This document shows, piece by piece, positions 44,535 to 54,572 of a DNA stretch of 64,000 bases; the first letter of the stretch is position 1, and every line of letters begins with the position of its first letter. The translations under genes were made by a program, and so were the position numbers. A model generated the notes under the pieces. That model made no database searches. It was not told the DNA's origin and saw nothing but the letters and a program-made list of their open reading frames with translations. The stretch is from [Limnothrix rosea] IAM M-220 (GTDB lineage Bacteria; Cyanobacteriota; Cyanobacteriia; Cyanobacteriales; MRBY01). The stretch spans positions 1 to 64,000 of the forward strand of contig NZ_MRBY01000015.1 of the NCBI RefSeq assembly GCF_001904615.1, read 5' to 3'.

Positions 44535-45527
44535 CTAGGAAAAATCACCCAGAATTTTCACTTCTGGTTTCAGCAAAATTTGATAGTTATTTTCTACTTC
44601 GCCTTGGACGTGCCTAATAATTTGAAAAATGTCCATCGCCTTAGCGTCACCGCAGTTCAAAATGAAGTTTGCGTGGCGTTCAGCAATCTGGGCACCACCA
44701 ATACGAAATCCCTTAAGGCCTAATTCTTCAATGAGTCTGCCTGCTGCTTGGGGATAGGGGTTGCGGAACACACTGCCACAGCTGGGCAAATGATATGGCT
44801 GAGAGGCTTTTCGCATCTGGAGGTTTTTTTTGGTATCTTGCCTGACCTCGGTAATGTCAAAACCGGCTTCGAGTTTAAAGGCGGCTTCAAGGACAAGGCG
44901 ATCGCCACCCTGCAAATTAGATGTGCGGTAACGGTAACCAAGCTCAGCGGGCTTTAACTGGGAAATAGAGCCGTCTGGTTCTAATACCTTTACCCACTGC
45001 AAGACATCTGCAATACAGCCCCTATGGGCACCAGCGTTCATCACGACACTGCCCCCAACACTGCCGGGAATCCCCACAGCCCACTCCAAACCACGCCAGC
45101 CGCGTTTCGCCGCATGCCAAGCTAGTCGGGCGATCGGTTCCCCAGCACTGGCAATCAGTAAACCACCCTCTTCGGCGCGGTAGTACCGTAGACGGTGGGT
45201 ATTCACGACAAGTCCGGGTAAACCTTGATCACTAATCAAGAGGTTGGATCCAGCGCCAAAAATTGTGAGTGGTAACTCATCACGGTGATCGGCGTACCAT
45301 TCTAAACAAGCTTGTGTTTCTTCCAATGAAGTTGGTGCTGCATAAAACTCCGCATCACCACCGACCCGAAATGAGGTGTACCTCGCTAAGGATACCTGCG
45401 ACTTTATAAATGACAAGGGCTCATTCTTGGGAAAAGAGAGGGGAAGTCTTGATACTGAAGACCGGAAAGGGGGGGAGCAGACCATTCGTTTTGCTGACTT
45501 GTTGCTAGGTTGAAATTCGCGATGCAC
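44535..45527 (-). CDS. murB: UDP-N-acetylenolpyruvoylglucosamine reductase
   Basis: MurB reduces UDP-GlcNAc-enolpyruvate to UDP-MurNAc with NADPH and FAD in the cytosol. FAD-binding signatures are TSFRVGGDAEFY, FGAGSNLLISDQG and GIPGSVGGSVVMNAGAHRG. The proton-donor Ser is in LPSCGSVFRNP, and LIEELGLKGFRIGGAQIAERHANFILN is the C-terminal hallmark. The GTG at 45527 gives an N-terminal extension of about 40 residues before the conserved core; a shorter protein is possible. It follows murC after 64 bases, so both steps are probably co-transcribed. Confidence 0.94.
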   Translation of the reverse strand: MHREFQPSNKSAKRMVCSPPFRSSVSRLPLSFPKNEPLSFIKSQVSLARYTSFRVGGDAEFYAAPTSLEETQACLEWYADHRDELPLTIFGAGSNLLISDQGLPGLVVNTHRLRYYRAEEGGLLIASAGEPIARLAWHAAKRGWRGLEWAVGIPGSVGGSVVMNAGAHRGCIADVLQWVKVLEPDGSISQLKPAELGYRYRTSNLQGGDRLVLEAAFKLEAGFDITEVRQDTKKNLQMRKASQPYHLPSCGSVFRNPYPQAAGRLIEELGLKGFRIGGAQIAERHANFILNCGDAKAMDIFQIIRHVQGEVENNYQILLKPEVKILGDFS

Positions 45528-45591
45528 GCACCTTAATCCGAAATTTTAAGTTTCGTCAATGGACATTTGACTGATCCATCATCAAAATCTC

Positions 45592-46995
45592 TTATTCAGG
45601 GAAACTTTCCTGAAAAAAAACAGCAATGATTTGGTTAAGGTTACCAGCGCCCAAAAATAGAACTAAATCGCCGCTTTGTAATTGCGGTGATAACCATTCT
45701 GGCAACTGACGAAAATCAGGCTGGTAAAATACGTTGTCTTGATGGTGGGCGATCGCCTGTTGGAGGGTTTCACCCGTAAGGTTAGCGATATTTTCCTCTC
45801 CTGCGCTATAAATATCCGTAATCACGGTTAAATCGGCATCTTTAAAAGCGGTCGCAAATTCAGCTAAGAAGGTGGCCGTACGGCTATAGCGGTGGGGCTG
45901 AAAAACAGCAATAACTCGATTTTCCTTACCAGCGCGCAGTCTTGCCGCAGCGAGCGTTACCAAAATCTCACTGGGATGGTGGGCATAGTCATCAATAAAC
46001 GTAATCCCTTGGCGTTTACCTTTCACCTCAAAGCGCCGTTTTGCACCACCAAAGGTTGTCAATGCTTCGGCAATCGGCGCAAAGGGCACTTCAAAATATC
46101 GAGCCACGGCGATCGCCGCCAAAGCATTATTTAAATTATGTTTTCCTAAAAGACTTAGATTGATCTCACCGAGGCGATCGCCCTTTTCCCAAATCGTCGC
46201 AGTGGTCGCCGCAGACCCATAGACAACATCCGTTGCCCAATAATCCGCATTGCTGTGATTATCAATGGCATAACTAATATCAAAATTCAATGACCCCGAG
46301 GCGATCATCGGACAATCTAAACAGGCCACCAAAGATTTGCAATGACCAGCAAAGGTACGGAACGTTTCGATAACATCATCAATGGACTGATAGTGATCCG
46401 GGTGATCCAGCTCCATATTAGTGACAACACCAATCTTGGGATTAAGCTTAACCAAAGTGCCATCCGATTCATCCGCTTCCGCCACCAAATAACGACTTTT
46501 GCCCAGGCGCGCGTTACCGTCCCAAGCATCCACTTCACCACCAACAATAATTGTGGGATCAAGCCCCGCCTCCAGCAAGATATAACCAATCAAGCTGCTG
46601 GTGGTTGTTTTGCCATGAGTGCCACCAACTGCAACACTGTCATATTCATTGACGAGGGCCGATAAAACATCAGAACGATGGAAAATATCGCACCCCAACA
46701 GCTGTGCCGCTTGGAACTCCGGATTTTCAGTGCCGATCGCCGTAGAACAGATCACCTGGGGCAATTTTGCCGTTGCTTTCTCCGTCGGATCAAAATGATT
46801 GAGATTTTCCTTAATTTGCTGGTTAAAAATATTCGCCCCCACCCCAGCCAGCCTTTGGGTAATGTGGCTAGAACGTTGGTCAGATCCGGACACTGGCAAA
46901 TTTCTTTGTGCAAGAACATAGGCAAGGGCAGACATGCCGATCCCACCAATTCCGATGAAATGGAAAGGTTTGCCATTTAGATCTACAGTTTTCAA
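45592..46995 (-). CDS. murC: UDP-N-acetylmuramate--L-alanine ligase
   Basis: MurC adds the first amino acid of the peptidoglycan stem peptide with ATP. It has the N-terminal nucleotide motif FIGIGGIGMSALA, the ATP loop VGGTHGKTTTSSLI, VAEADESDGTLV, VTNMELDHPDHY, and the C-terminal DDYAHHPSEI and FQPHRYSRT. At 467 residues it is full length. The start is a TTG at 46995 with AAGGA just upstream. With murB and ybaB downstream it forms a cell-wall cluster. Confidence 0.95.
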   Translation of the reverse strand: MKTVDLNGKPFHFIGIGGIGMSALAYVLAQRNLPVSGSDQRSSHITQRLAGVGANIFNQQIKENLNHFDPTEKATAKLPQVICSTAIGTENPEFQAAQLLGCDIFHRSDVLSALVNEYDSVAVGGTHGKTTTSSLIGYILLEAGLDPTIIVGGEVDAWDGNARLGKSRYLVAEADESDGTLVKLNPKIGVVTNMELDHPDHYQSIDDVIETFRTFAGHCKSLVACLDCPMIASGSLNFDISYAIDNHSNADYWATDVVYGSAATTATIWEKGDRLGEINLSLLGKHNLNNALAAIAVARYFEVPFAPIAEALTTFGGAKRRFEVKGKRQGITFIDDYAHHPSEILVTLAAARLRAGKENRVIAVFQPHRYSRTATFLAEFATAFKDADLTVITDIYSAGEENIANLTGETLQQAIAHHQDNVFYQPDFRQLPEWLSPQLQSGDLVLFLGAGNLNQIIAVFFQESFPE

Positions 46996-47352
46996 AGATC
47001 CTTCTCCTTACACATACAAAACTTGAAGCAGTAATTCTTGTCGCTTCCTTAAAACACCACTAAGTATGCAGCATTAACGATTTTTTACAAAAAACTACTC
47101 TTCAGGTTAGGCGATCGCCACAACCGCATTCAATCTCAGCAATAAATCTCAGCCCATGCCTCTGACATTTAAAATAAACAGACCCGACACAATAACCGCC
47201 TAAAAGCATTCCTAGACAAACCCATAGAAAATTTCAATCCAGCAGAGGGTTTTCCCAAATTCGGGGATCGAATTGTGCAGTCTTTGATATGATTGGGGTC
47301 ATCAAATGAAAATTTTTATTGCAATTTAGTCTAAAACAGAGGGTAAGACGCG
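46996..47352. other. Divergent promoter region of murC and gap2
   Basis: A 357-base spacer with one HIP1 octamer near 47110. No small gene, RNA or repeat is recognised. It must carry divergent promoters. AGAGGG at 47337-47342 is the likely ribosome-binding site for the gap2 GTG start. Confidence 0.45.
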
Positions 47353-48369
47353 GTGATTAGAGTAGCGATCAATGGATTCGGACGCATCGGACGTAATTTT
47401 TTGAGATGCTGGGCAGGTCGTACAGATAGTCAACTTCAAGTCGTCGGTATCAATGCTACAACCGATACTAAAGCAAATGCCCACATGCTCCGTTACGACA
47501 CAATGTTGGGTAAGTTTGACGGCGATATTAGCTACGACGCAAACACACTTACAGTTAATGGCAACATTATCAAGTGCTGTTCTGACAGAAATCCCCTAAA
47601 TCTCCCTTGGAAGGATTGGGAAGTAGACCTCGTTATTGAATCTACAGGTGTTTTCAATACGGAAGAAGGCGCTTCCAAGCACCTCACTGCTGGTGCGAAG
47701 AAAGCATTAATTACAGCCCCCGGCAAAGGCGGACATATCGGCACTTATGTTGTGGGTGTAAACGACCATGAATATGGTCACAATAAGCAAAACGTTGTGA
47801 GTAACGCAAGCTGTACAACCAACTGTCTTGCGCCTATCGTCAAAGTTCTCCACGAGCGTTTTGGCATTGTTAAGGGTGTAATGACCACTGTTCACAGTTA
47901 CACTGGCGACCAACGTATTCTCGACAATAGCCACCGTGATATGCGTCGTGCGCGTGCTGCTGCTGAGAACATTGTTCCTACTTCTACTGGTGCAGCGAAG
48001 GCCGTTGCGCTTGTGATCCCCGAAATGCAGGGTAAGCTCACAGGTATCGCCATGCGTGTCCCGACTCCTAATGTTTCGGTTGTTGACCTTGTGGCTCAGG
48101 TTTCTAAGCCCACGATCGCCGACGAAATCAACCAAGTTCTCAAAGAAGCTTCTGAGACTTCGATGAAGGGCATTCTTGGTTATACTGACGAGCCTCTCGT
48201 TTCTTGCGATTTCCGTGGCACTGATGTTTCTTCTACTATTGACAGCAGTCTGACCCTGGCGCTGGATGGCGACATGATTAAAGTTGTTGCTTGGTATGAT
48301 AACGAGTGGGGTTATTCTCAGCGGGTTGTTGACCTTGCTGAAATCGTTGCGAAGAACTGGGAAGAGTAG
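47353..48369 (+). CDS. gap2: Glyceraldehyde-3-phosphate dehydrogenase, photosynthetic Gap2 type
   Basis: Gap2 runs the reductive Calvin-cycle direction with NADPH (also NADH). The N-terminal [15 protein letters not shown], the catalytic Cys in [23 protein letters not shown], and [15 protein letters not shown] are diagnostic. After the second strand it reads [18 protein letters not shown] without the Asp that fixes NAD in glycolytic Gap1, as expected for a dual-cofactor Gap2. The GTG start at 47353 follows AGAGGG. A UUCG-capped terminator follows. Confidence 0.95.
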   Translation: MIRVAINGFGRIGRNFLRCWAGRTDSQLQVVGINATTDTKANAHMLRYDTMLGKFDGDISYDANTLTVNGNIIKCCSDRNPLNLPWKDWEVDLVIESTGVFNTEEGASKHLTAGAKKALITAPGKGGHIGTYVVGVNDHEYGHNKQNVVSNASCTTNCLAPIVKVLHERFGIVKGVMTTVHSYTGDQRILDNSHRDMRRARAAAENIVPTSTGAAKAVALVIPEMQGKLTGIAMRVPTPNVSVVDLVAQVSKPTIADEINQVLKEASETSMKGILGYTDEPLVSCDFRGTDVSSTIDSSLTLALDGDMIKVVAWYDNEWGYSQRVVDLAEIVAKNWEE

Positions 48370-48447
48370 GTTTTAAATGCTGCTCGCATGGGTCGCTAAA
48401 TTTCTAGATTAGTTAAGGCATTACGATTTAATTTATTTGAAATGAAC

Positions 48448-48473
48448 GAGATCTTCGGGTCTCGCTTTTTTTA
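48448..48473 (+). terminator. Intrinsic terminator of gap2 with TTCG tetraloop
   Basis: CGAGATC-TTCG-GGTCTCG (48448-48465) has seven base pairs (one G-T) and is followed by a run of seven T after one C. It sits about 80 bases after the gap2 stop. Confidence 0.9.
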
Positions 48474-48494
48474 TGGGTTATTAAGATGTGATCG

Positions 48495-50252
48495 TCAGTC
48501 TAGGGCTTGGCTCTGGGAGGCGATCGCCTGTTTAGCGCGTTCAGGCTTGCCCCAGAGAATGGTTTCGCGTTTATAAATGCACATACCGGGTTTTGCACCT
48601 TTGGGTTTATAAACGTTTTTCGGTTTGGTGTAGATGATGGGCACTTGGTCGCTTTGGCTAGCGCGACTGTAATAGGCCGCAAAATCAGCGGCGAGTTGTA
48701 ATTCTTTTTCGTCGGGGGTTTCACCGGGTTCAAGGCGTAGGAGCACGTGACTACCCGGAATTTCTTGGCTATGGAACCAAATATCGTAGTCATTGGCGAC
48801 ACGAAACGTGAGGTTATCATTCTGTTGATTATTGCGGCCAATCCATAGTTCGCCGCCAGATGGGGTTGGATAAATATGGGGTTTGGAGATGTCTTTTTTA
48901 CTGGCATTGCTGCGGTCTGAGGCGAGATATTTTTCCTGGATTAGTTCTTCTTTAATTTCCTGCAAAGCCTCTAAATCATTGGCATTTTGGTATGTGGTCA
49001 ACTGCTCTAAACTGCTTTCGATTTGTTCTAAATAATGAATTTCAGTATTTACCTCATCGAGGAGGGGCTGCACAATTTGATTGGCACGTTTTAACTTTTG
49101 GTGTTGTTTATAAAAGGCTTGGGCATTTTGCACGGCATTTTTGTCGGGCTTGAGGGGGATTGTGATCGGTTCACCTGTTTCAAAATCATTGAGAGTAATT
49201 TCTGTCATCCCCACTTTCCACTCGTGGAGAAAGGACATCATCAAGTCGCCGTATTGCCGGAAGGTTTCTGCGCCTTGGGATTGCTCTAGTCGTTCTGAAA
49301 ATGTTTTTGCTTTTTGGCGTAATTTCTTGAGAATTGTATTTAGTTTTTGCTGGAGCTGATGGCGTAGTTGTTGGAATTGCTGCTCATTGAGGCGATCGCC
49401 GTAATATTTGCTCACCAAACCCTGTAAATTATCAGTTCTTTTCCCTGCCAAATTTTGCCAATGAATCACGCTATAACCATCGGCCAACTTGATTGGGGAG
49501 AAATCTTCTTGATTGAGACTATGCAGCCAGTTTTGCCACTGGGTGAATAAAGCTTGCCATTGCTCTGGAGTGACCTCATGGGCATTTTGGGAAGATGCTA
49601 AATCCGCTGCCCCAATCATATTTTCGAGGAGTAATGGACTGACACCACGGTAGTTAGAAAGTAATTGTTTTTTTAAGGTTTTTGGTAATAAAGCAACTCG
49701 CTCTTGCCAACGCTCAAAAGTTTCATCAAGGCTGGGAGCAGTTTTCGTTAGGGCAGGGGGAACTTGGTAGGGTTGCCCCGTTTCGACGGGACGAATAGTG
49801 GAGCGATCGCTAGTAATTTGTTGGGCAGTGGTAATAATTTTGTGATCAGCATCGGTGAGGATCACATTGCTATGTTTCCCCATAATTTCGACGTAGAGAT
49901 GAAACTTTGCCGGATCACCGGGACGTGTACCAAACTGCAAATCCACAACCCGTTCCCAAGGCTGAATGAATTCCATGGCGACCAATGCTGAACCCTTAAT
50001 TAGATGGCGTAACTGCTCACTAAAGGTAAAGGTATCGGGATCTCGCGGCGGACGATCGCCCATGTGTAGTCGTGCCGCTTGGGGATGCCAAGAAACCCAC
50101 AGCCAATCTCGCTTTTGCAGAGTGCGTAGAGCCAAACAAATCGTTTGTTTGTCGTATTGATAAACCTGCTCCAATTTTGCCGGAACCCAATCCCGCCGAA
50201 GTTCCGCCACCAACGCCACTAACGTTGTGTAGTCCACCGCTTGTATTTTCAT
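48495..50252 (-). CDS. NFACT family protein (RqcH/Rqc2-like ribosome quality control factor)
   Basis: A 585-residue NFACT protein, the bacterial RqcH group that binds stalled 50S-peptidyl-tRNA complexes and adds alanine tails. The N-terminal NFACT-N domain starts MKIQAVDYTTLVALVAELR, with GDRPPRDPDTFTFSEQLRHLIKG and EIMGKHSNVILTD. A long coiled-coil region lies at about residues 290-430, and the C-terminal NFACT-R domain reads ELWIGRNNQQNDNLTFRVAN, DIWFHSQEIPGSHVLLR. The coding strand overlaps no other gene. It follows a 193-residue unknown and a DUF697 GTPase in the same direction, with short gaps. Confidence 0.92.
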   Translation of the reverse strand: MKIQAVDYTTLVALVAELRRDWVPAKLEQVYQYDKQTICLALRTLQKRDWLWVSWHPQAARLHMGDRPPRDPDTFTFSEQLRHLIKGSALVAMEFIQPWERVVDLQFGTRPGDPAKFHLYVEIMGKHSNVILTDADHKIITTAQQITSDRSTIRPVETGQPYQVPPALTKTAPSLDETFERWQERVALLPKTLKKQLLSNYRGVSPLLLENMIGAADLASSQNAHEVTPEQWQALFTQWQNWLHSLNQEDFSPIKLADGYSVIHWQNLAGKRTDNLQGLVSKYYGDRLNEQQFQQLRHQLQQKLNTILKKLRQKAKTFSERLEQSQGAETFRQYGDLMMSFLHEWKVGMTEITLNDFETGEPITIPLKPDKNAVQNAQAFYKQHQKLKRANQIVQPLLDEVNTEIHYLEQIESSLEQLTTYQNANDLEALQEIKEELIQEKYLASDRSNASKKDISKPHIYPTPSGGELWIGRNNQQNDNLTFRVANDYDIWFHSQEIPGSHVLLRLEPGETPDEKELQLAADFAAYYSRASQSDQVPIIYTKPKNVYKPKGAKPGMCIYKRETILWGKPERAKQAIASQSQALD

Positions 50253-50310
50253 CTTCTACCTCCACGCACAGACTTAGATCATGAACGAAAAGGCGATCGC
50301 CTGCCAAGTG

Positions 50311-50892
50311 TTATGCAGGATCAGACGGCGATAAAGCCTCTAAATAAGACCGAATATACTTTTGCCCACGCTGAATAAAAAACTCAGAAAACATTTCGCC
50401 GTAATCCTTTTCCACTAGAGCCATTGCCGCTTCTAGCCGCTGCCGGCCACACATTATGAATTGCGCTGCCGAATTAGCGTGAAATTCCCGCACTGCCGTT
50501 TCAGAATTATTTTTAAATCCATCTAAATACAAACCCCGCACCCGTTGCACGTAATCTTTTTCTTCAGGGGCAAACTCCACCTTACCGATGCTGGGAAATT
50601 CCAACTCAACTCGCTTCATAAAGCCCATTACCAAATTCATGCAGACTCTGGTTTGCTCCACGGATAATGCCTGTTCCGCGCCGCGCCGAAACGCCCACTG
50701 GGTAATGCCATTAGTCACTTCTAATGCCCGTAGCTTGGCAATTTTGTCTAAACTTGACTCCGGCAACTGGGATAGCGTTGCCATGCATTCTTGGATGAGC
50801 TGCTGAAAACTTTCAAAGTCTGTCTCAAAAAACGCTTCTAGTTCTGGCACTGCCGCCAGCTTTTGCCAATCGACTTCACGCTCTATATTCAT
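50311..50892 (-). CDS. Conserved protein of unknown function in the NFACT operon
   Basis: A 193-residue, mostly helical soluble protein with no recognised domain. It starts MNIEREVDWQKLAAVPELEAFF and has acidic helices (EVTNGITQWAFRRGAEQALSVEQ) and a central VEFAPEEKDYVQRVRGLYLDG. GGGAG lies eight bases before the ATG. It sits 15 bases downstream of the GTPase gene and 58 bases upstream of the NFACT gene, so a link to either is possible. No signal peptide or membrane helix. Confidence 0.6.
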   Translation of the reverse strand: MNIEREVDWQKLAAVPELEAFFETDFESFQQLIQECMATLSQLPESSLDKIAKLRALEVTNGITQWAFRRGAEQALSVEQTRVCMNLVMGFMKRVELEFPSIGKVEFAPEEKDYVQRVRGLYLDGFKNNSETAVREFHANSAAQFIMCGRQRLEAAMALVEKDYGEMFSEFFIQRGQKYIRSYLEALSPSDPA

Positions 50893-50907
50893 CTCAAATT
50901 CTCCCAG

Positions 50908-52518
50908 CTACCACTCGTCACGACGGCGACGTTTTGGTGTTGTCCATTCTAATTCTGAAAGCTCTGGGTTCTCTTCAAACTCAATTTGCCACATATCTTT
51001 GAAAGGATTTACAACTTTAAGCAGTGCTTCACCGACAAAATCTTTAACAAACTCATCTTTTTTGCTGAGTTGAAATTGCTCTTGCACCACCTCAGTAATG
51101 CCGCCATCGCCCCAATCTTGGTCGTTACTAAAATATTCGATAAAACTTTTTCCGGCAATGCGCGTCAAATAAGCCGCCGTCACTCCTTGAATAGCTTTGC
51201 CCACCACAAAAGTTGCGACGTTCGTTTGTAAAACCCGCGCCAACATTTCCACTGCGCCTTTGACAACGCCTAAACTGACGAGAGTTTTGCCGAGGGATAC
51301 CGCCAACTCTTTGCCGCGATCGCCGTCAATTTCGCAGCCATAGACCCGCCCAATTTCCATCACCATCTGGGCATTTACCGCCGCCGTCGCCAGCATATCC
51401 ACCACAGGCAAAGGCGTGACCGCAATCACTCCCGCTCCAATCCACTGATACCGTTCAATAACTTGCTCTGCTTGTTTTTTGCGTTGATGGTCAATGATGC
51501 GGCGAGTTTCTTCGGTGAGGCGTTTCGATTGCAACAGTAGATTGTCCGCCAGTAAATTATCCCCTTCCGCCCGCAGCACCGTCGCCAAGCGTTCCATCAG
51601 CGGCACAACTTCTGGTTCCGGTTCATAAAGTTCGCCATTTTCTAGCTCAAAGGGTTGAGGGTTGGCACAGACGGGAATTACGTCAGCCTCAGCGATCAAA
51701 TGATGCACTTTACTTTTGAGGCGATCGCCAATAATTTCTTGATCTTCTTCCGTATAAAGATCAACCTTATTAAACACGAGGAGCGATCGTTTCCCCAATT
51801 CCGCCAACTCACACAGCGGTTCAAACTCCGATTGCCGGAGATCATTATCCACCACAAATAACAGTAAATCCGCCGTCGTCGCCAAATCCCGCGCCAGCTC
51901 ATCCCGCTGCACACCCGCCTCACCCATCTCCAAAATACCGGGCGTATCCGTAATCACAATGTCGCGCTTTAATCCCTTGAGCTTTAAACGAAACTGTTTT
52001 CCCAACTTCGTTGTACCCATCGTTGCCTCCACATTGCCGACAATCTCGCCGATCATGGCATTCACCAAAGAAGTCTTCCCCGCCGAACCTGTCCCAAACA
52101 CTGCGACTTGTAATTCGTTCCGCTCAAAACTGGCTTGAATTTCCTGCGATCGCCCCAACAGCACTTTGCGAGCCACTTCGTCCTGAATTTGCGAAACCTG
52201 CTGCTGCACCACCTGAAGATTCGCTGCCGCGACCTCAGTTTTTTCAGTAGGAAGTTGGGGGATATCCGGAGTCGAGACCGACCGACGCACTCTTTTCTTG
52301 CGCGATTTATTTAGACCAAAAAGATTGAAATAGCGAACAAATGTCCATAAAATCAGCCCGATTAAGCCAATCAATAACAAAATCAGGATATTTGCCAGAA
52401 ACGGCGCAGTAAACGAAACCTGAAGATAAAGACGATACAGCGAATTGATCAACCACAAAATTAGCCCCAGCACCACACTGAGACCAATAAAAAATAGCGT
52501 TAACCGAATCGGATTCAT
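50908..52518 (-). CDS. Membrane-associated GTPase with DUF697 domain
   Basis: A 536-residue protein with two N-terminal membrane helices (about residues 5-25 and 38-60) and an Era-like GTPase domain: G1 GTGSAGKTS near residue 140, G3 DTPG near 190 and G4 NKVD near 247. A DUF697 region follows (GAGVIAVTPLPVVDMLATAAVNAQM, about residues 365-390), a membrane-inserting helical domain often fused to GTPases. The C-terminus is Arg-rich. ATG 52518 is chosen over the TTG one codon upstream. It heads a three-gene operon with the unknown and the NFACT gene. Confidence 0.88.
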   Translation of the reverse strand: MNPIRLTLFFIGLSVVLGLILWLINSLYRLYLQVSFTAPFLANILILLLIGLIGLILWTFVRYFNLFGLNKSRKKRVRRSVSTPDIPQLPTEKTEVAAANLQVVQQQVSQIQDEVARKVLLGRSQEIQASFERNELQVAVFGTGSAGKTSLVNAMIGEIVGNVEATMGTTKLGKQFRLKLKGLKRDIVITDTPGILEMGEAGVQRDELARDLATTADLLLFVVDNDLRQSEFEPLCELAELGKRSLLVFNKVDLYTEEDQEIIGDRLKSKVHHLIAEADVIPVCANPQPFELENGELYEPEPEVVPLMERLATVLRAEGDNLLADNLLLQSKRLTEETRRIIDHQRKKQAEQVIERYQWIGAGVIAVTPLPVVDMLATAAVNAQMVMEIGRVYGCEIDGDRGKELAVSLGKTLVSLGVVKGAVEMLARVLQTNVATFVVGKAIQGVTAAYLTRIAGKSFIEYFSNDQDWGDGGITEVVQEQFQLSKKDEFVKDFVGEALLKVVNPFKDMWQIEFEENPELSELEWTTPKRRRRDEW

Positions 52519-52582
52519 CAACCGCCGACAGACACAAACATTAAACGATTATCATAGCCTGTCCTTTTGCCGCTGCTGAGAG

Positions 52583-53287
52583 TCAAACTTCATCGGGGTC
52601 TAACCCTAGGGACCGCATTTTTTCTTGCAACTTAGCTAGTTTTGTTTCAGCATCTTGCCGTCGCTGCTGTTCTGCCTGCAAATTATTTTCGGCATTTTTA
52701 CGTTGCTGATCCATTTCTTGGAAAGAAACAAATGGTTTTCCATCCGGTCGAAAAATACTCAGTGTTTCTTCTGCGAGCGTAAAAGTAATGCCGAGACGAG
52801 GACTTGTCCAATTATCAATCGGCTCAATGACATTAAAAACTCCCTCTTGAGCCAGCCATCCCGCCAAATCATTTTTATTAGGATCGTAGAGGTAATATTC
52901 TTCGACACCATGCAGCTCATAAAATCGCTGTTTTAGTTGCATATCAAGCAATTTATTACCCGGCGACAGAATTTCAAAGACAACTTGTGGCGGGATATTA
53001 CCCTCTAACCATTGTTGATAGGAACCGCGATAACCTTTGGGGCGACCAAAAACGACCATTGCATCCGGCGCACGGCGAGTTTTGTTATCACCTTCGATGG
53101 GATACCACAGTAGATCCCCTGCCACAAATACATTTTCATCATCGGCGAAGAGCAGTTCGAGATTTTCTTTAATCGTAACAATCCACTGAAATTGCAACGT
53201 ATTATCTGCCATCGGTTGCCCGTCACTGTCTGGATATTTGATTTTGCCCGTCGTCGAGTCTGGAGAGAACTGTTGCACCATCGCCAT
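52583..53287 (-). CDS. Uma2 family (DUF820) endonuclease-like protein
   Basis: A PD-(D/E)xK-fold protein of the Uma2 family, strongly expanded in cyanobacteria, for which no clear cellular role is known. The core motifs are RRAPDAMVVFG (Asp), QVVFEILSPGN (Glu) and LKQRFYELHGVEEYYLYDPN (Lys region). The C-terminal ~50 residues (EMDQQRKNAENNLQAEQQRRQDAETKLAKLQEKM) form a coiled coil, which is common in this family. Alone on the minus strand, next to a GTPase operon. Confidence 0.88.
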   Translation of the reverse strand: MAMVQQFSPDSTTGKIKYPDSDGQPMADNTLQFQWIVTIKENLELLFADDENVFVAGDLLWYPIEGDNKTRRAPDAMVVFGRPKGYRGSYQQWLEGNIPPQVVFEILSPGNKLLDMQLKQRFYELHGVEEYYLYDPNKNDLAGWLAQEGVFNVIEPIDNWTSPRLGITFTLAEETLSIFRPDGKPFVSFQEMDQQRKNAENNLQAEQQRRQDAETKLAKLQEKMRSLGLDPDEV

Positions 53288-53446
53288 GAGTCTCTATGAG
53301 ATTGCTTTTTATTCTAGCCGAGAGATTTGTTAGGGAAATGTAGACAGACGATCGCCCCCCGATTTCCCATCGAGACTACTAGAAAGCAAAGAACCTATGA
53401 CAAAATAGATCAAGAAAAAGCCGTTTAACAACCGACAAAACCCTTT

Positions 53447-54052
53447 ATGAAACGTTCCTCATCAGGAGCCTTAACCGGGAATTCAATCCCCATCGCTATC
53501 CTGCGCGCCTCCGCAACCCTGAGATTTGCCGGAAACATTGGTTTTTGGGTTCAACTTGTTTTAGGTGTCGTTGCCGCTTTAATCCTGCTCTTTGCCAGTG
53601 CTAGCCTCGTCGGTGGCGATAATACCGCTGCCGCCCAACAAGATCCAACATTCAGCCAAGGCAGCACCTTTGGCGTTTTCTGTGCAGCTGGCGGCATTGT
53701 GGCTTTAGTCGTCAGTATATTTTTCTTCTTTCGCTATAAAACCATTGCCCGGTTAATGCTCGTCGATGACAATGCCCTACGCCCCAAAAAATCCTATACC
53801 TTGCAGACTATCAAATTCGGATTACTCGCCAATCTCCTAGGCATGATGTCCGCCATTATTGGCGCAGAAGCATTTGTCGGCTTAGTCATTGGTAAAGCCT
53901 TAACGATTCCCCAAGGGGCGGTTTTCTCGAACACATCCCAGCTCATCCAACCCAAAGACCTTTTTATTATCCTCGCCAATACCCACACGATCGCCTCACA
54001 CTTCACCGGCATCGTCGTCGCCCTATGGCTCCTCAACCAACTCAACAAATAA
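53447..54052 (+). CDS. DUF3611 membrane protein (Tic21/PIC1-like)
   Basis: A 201-residue protein with four probable membrane helices (about residues 32-55, 75-97, 122-148 and 178-198). The N-terminus SIPIAILRASATLRFAGNIGFWVQLVLGVVAALIL is typical of DUF3611, the cyanobacterial family from which chloroplast TIC21/PIC1 derives; plant members are tied to protein import or iron transport. Function here is not established. It precedes ycf20 by 26 bases in the same direction. Confidence 0.85.
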   Translation: MKRSSSGALTGNSIPIAILRASATLRFAGNIGFWVQLVLGVVAALILLFASASLVGGDNTAAAQQDPTFSQGSTFGVFCAAGGIVALVVSIFFFFRYKTIARLMLVDDNALRPKKSYTLQTIKFGLLANLLGMMSAIIGAEAFVGLVIGKALTIPQGAVFSNTSQLIQPKDLFIILANTHTIASHFTGIVVALWLLNQLNK

Positions 54053-54078
54053 ATTTTGACTACTGGTAATTTTTAAAG

Positions 54079-54441
54079 ATGCAGCGTACCCGACTCAACA
54101 CCCTGTTTGACGACAGTCTCGTAAAATTTGGGCAATTTTTCCAAAATCCTTGGCGACGTTTTGCCCTTATTATCATTAGTCTGCTTTTCGGTAACTTTAT
54201 TGGAACCGTTGTACCGACAACTGCCGGACAAACTGCCGCTTGGGATCCCGTGGTTGGAGGTATTTTGTTAGTCATTCTTGAAGTGATGAGCCGCCTTTAT
54301 TACAAACGTCCGAGATGGTTGCGGCGATCGCCAGACGAAGAACTTAACCAAGGCAGGAACCTCACCTTTGAACTCATTAACGTCTTTAAAATTGGTTTAA
54401 TGTACGGCCTCATTGTCGAAGCCCTAGAGATCGGTTCGTAG
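54079..54441 (+). CDS. ycf20: Ycf20-like protein (DUF565)
   Basis: A 120-residue membrane protein whose start TRLNTLFDDSLVKFGQFFQNPWRRFALIIISLLFGNFIG is the Ycf20/DUF565 signature, shared by cyanobacteria and algal plastids. It has two to three hydrophobic segments (LIIISLLFGNFIGTVVP; GGILLVILEVMSRLYY; LTFELINVFKIGLMYGLIVEAL). Ycf20-like proteins in plants affect non-photochemical quenching; the cyanobacterial role is unclear. It follows the DUF3611 gene closely, so the two are likely co-transcribed. Confidence 0.88.
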   Translation: MQRTRLNTLFDDSLVKFGQFFQNPWRRFALIIISLLFGNFIGTVVPTTAGQTAAWDPVVGGILLVILEVMSRLYYKRPRWLRRSPDEELNQGRNLTFELINVFKIGLMYGLIVEALEIGS

Positions 54442-54572
54442 CGAATGTTACCGGACGCTGCCTAGGAGTATAAACCGAATCAAAAACCGTTCTAGGAGCG
54501 CGAAACCAAAATTTTACCCTGTGTTAGAATCAACCTTACATACGGGACTAGCAGCAGGTACAAAAACAGATC

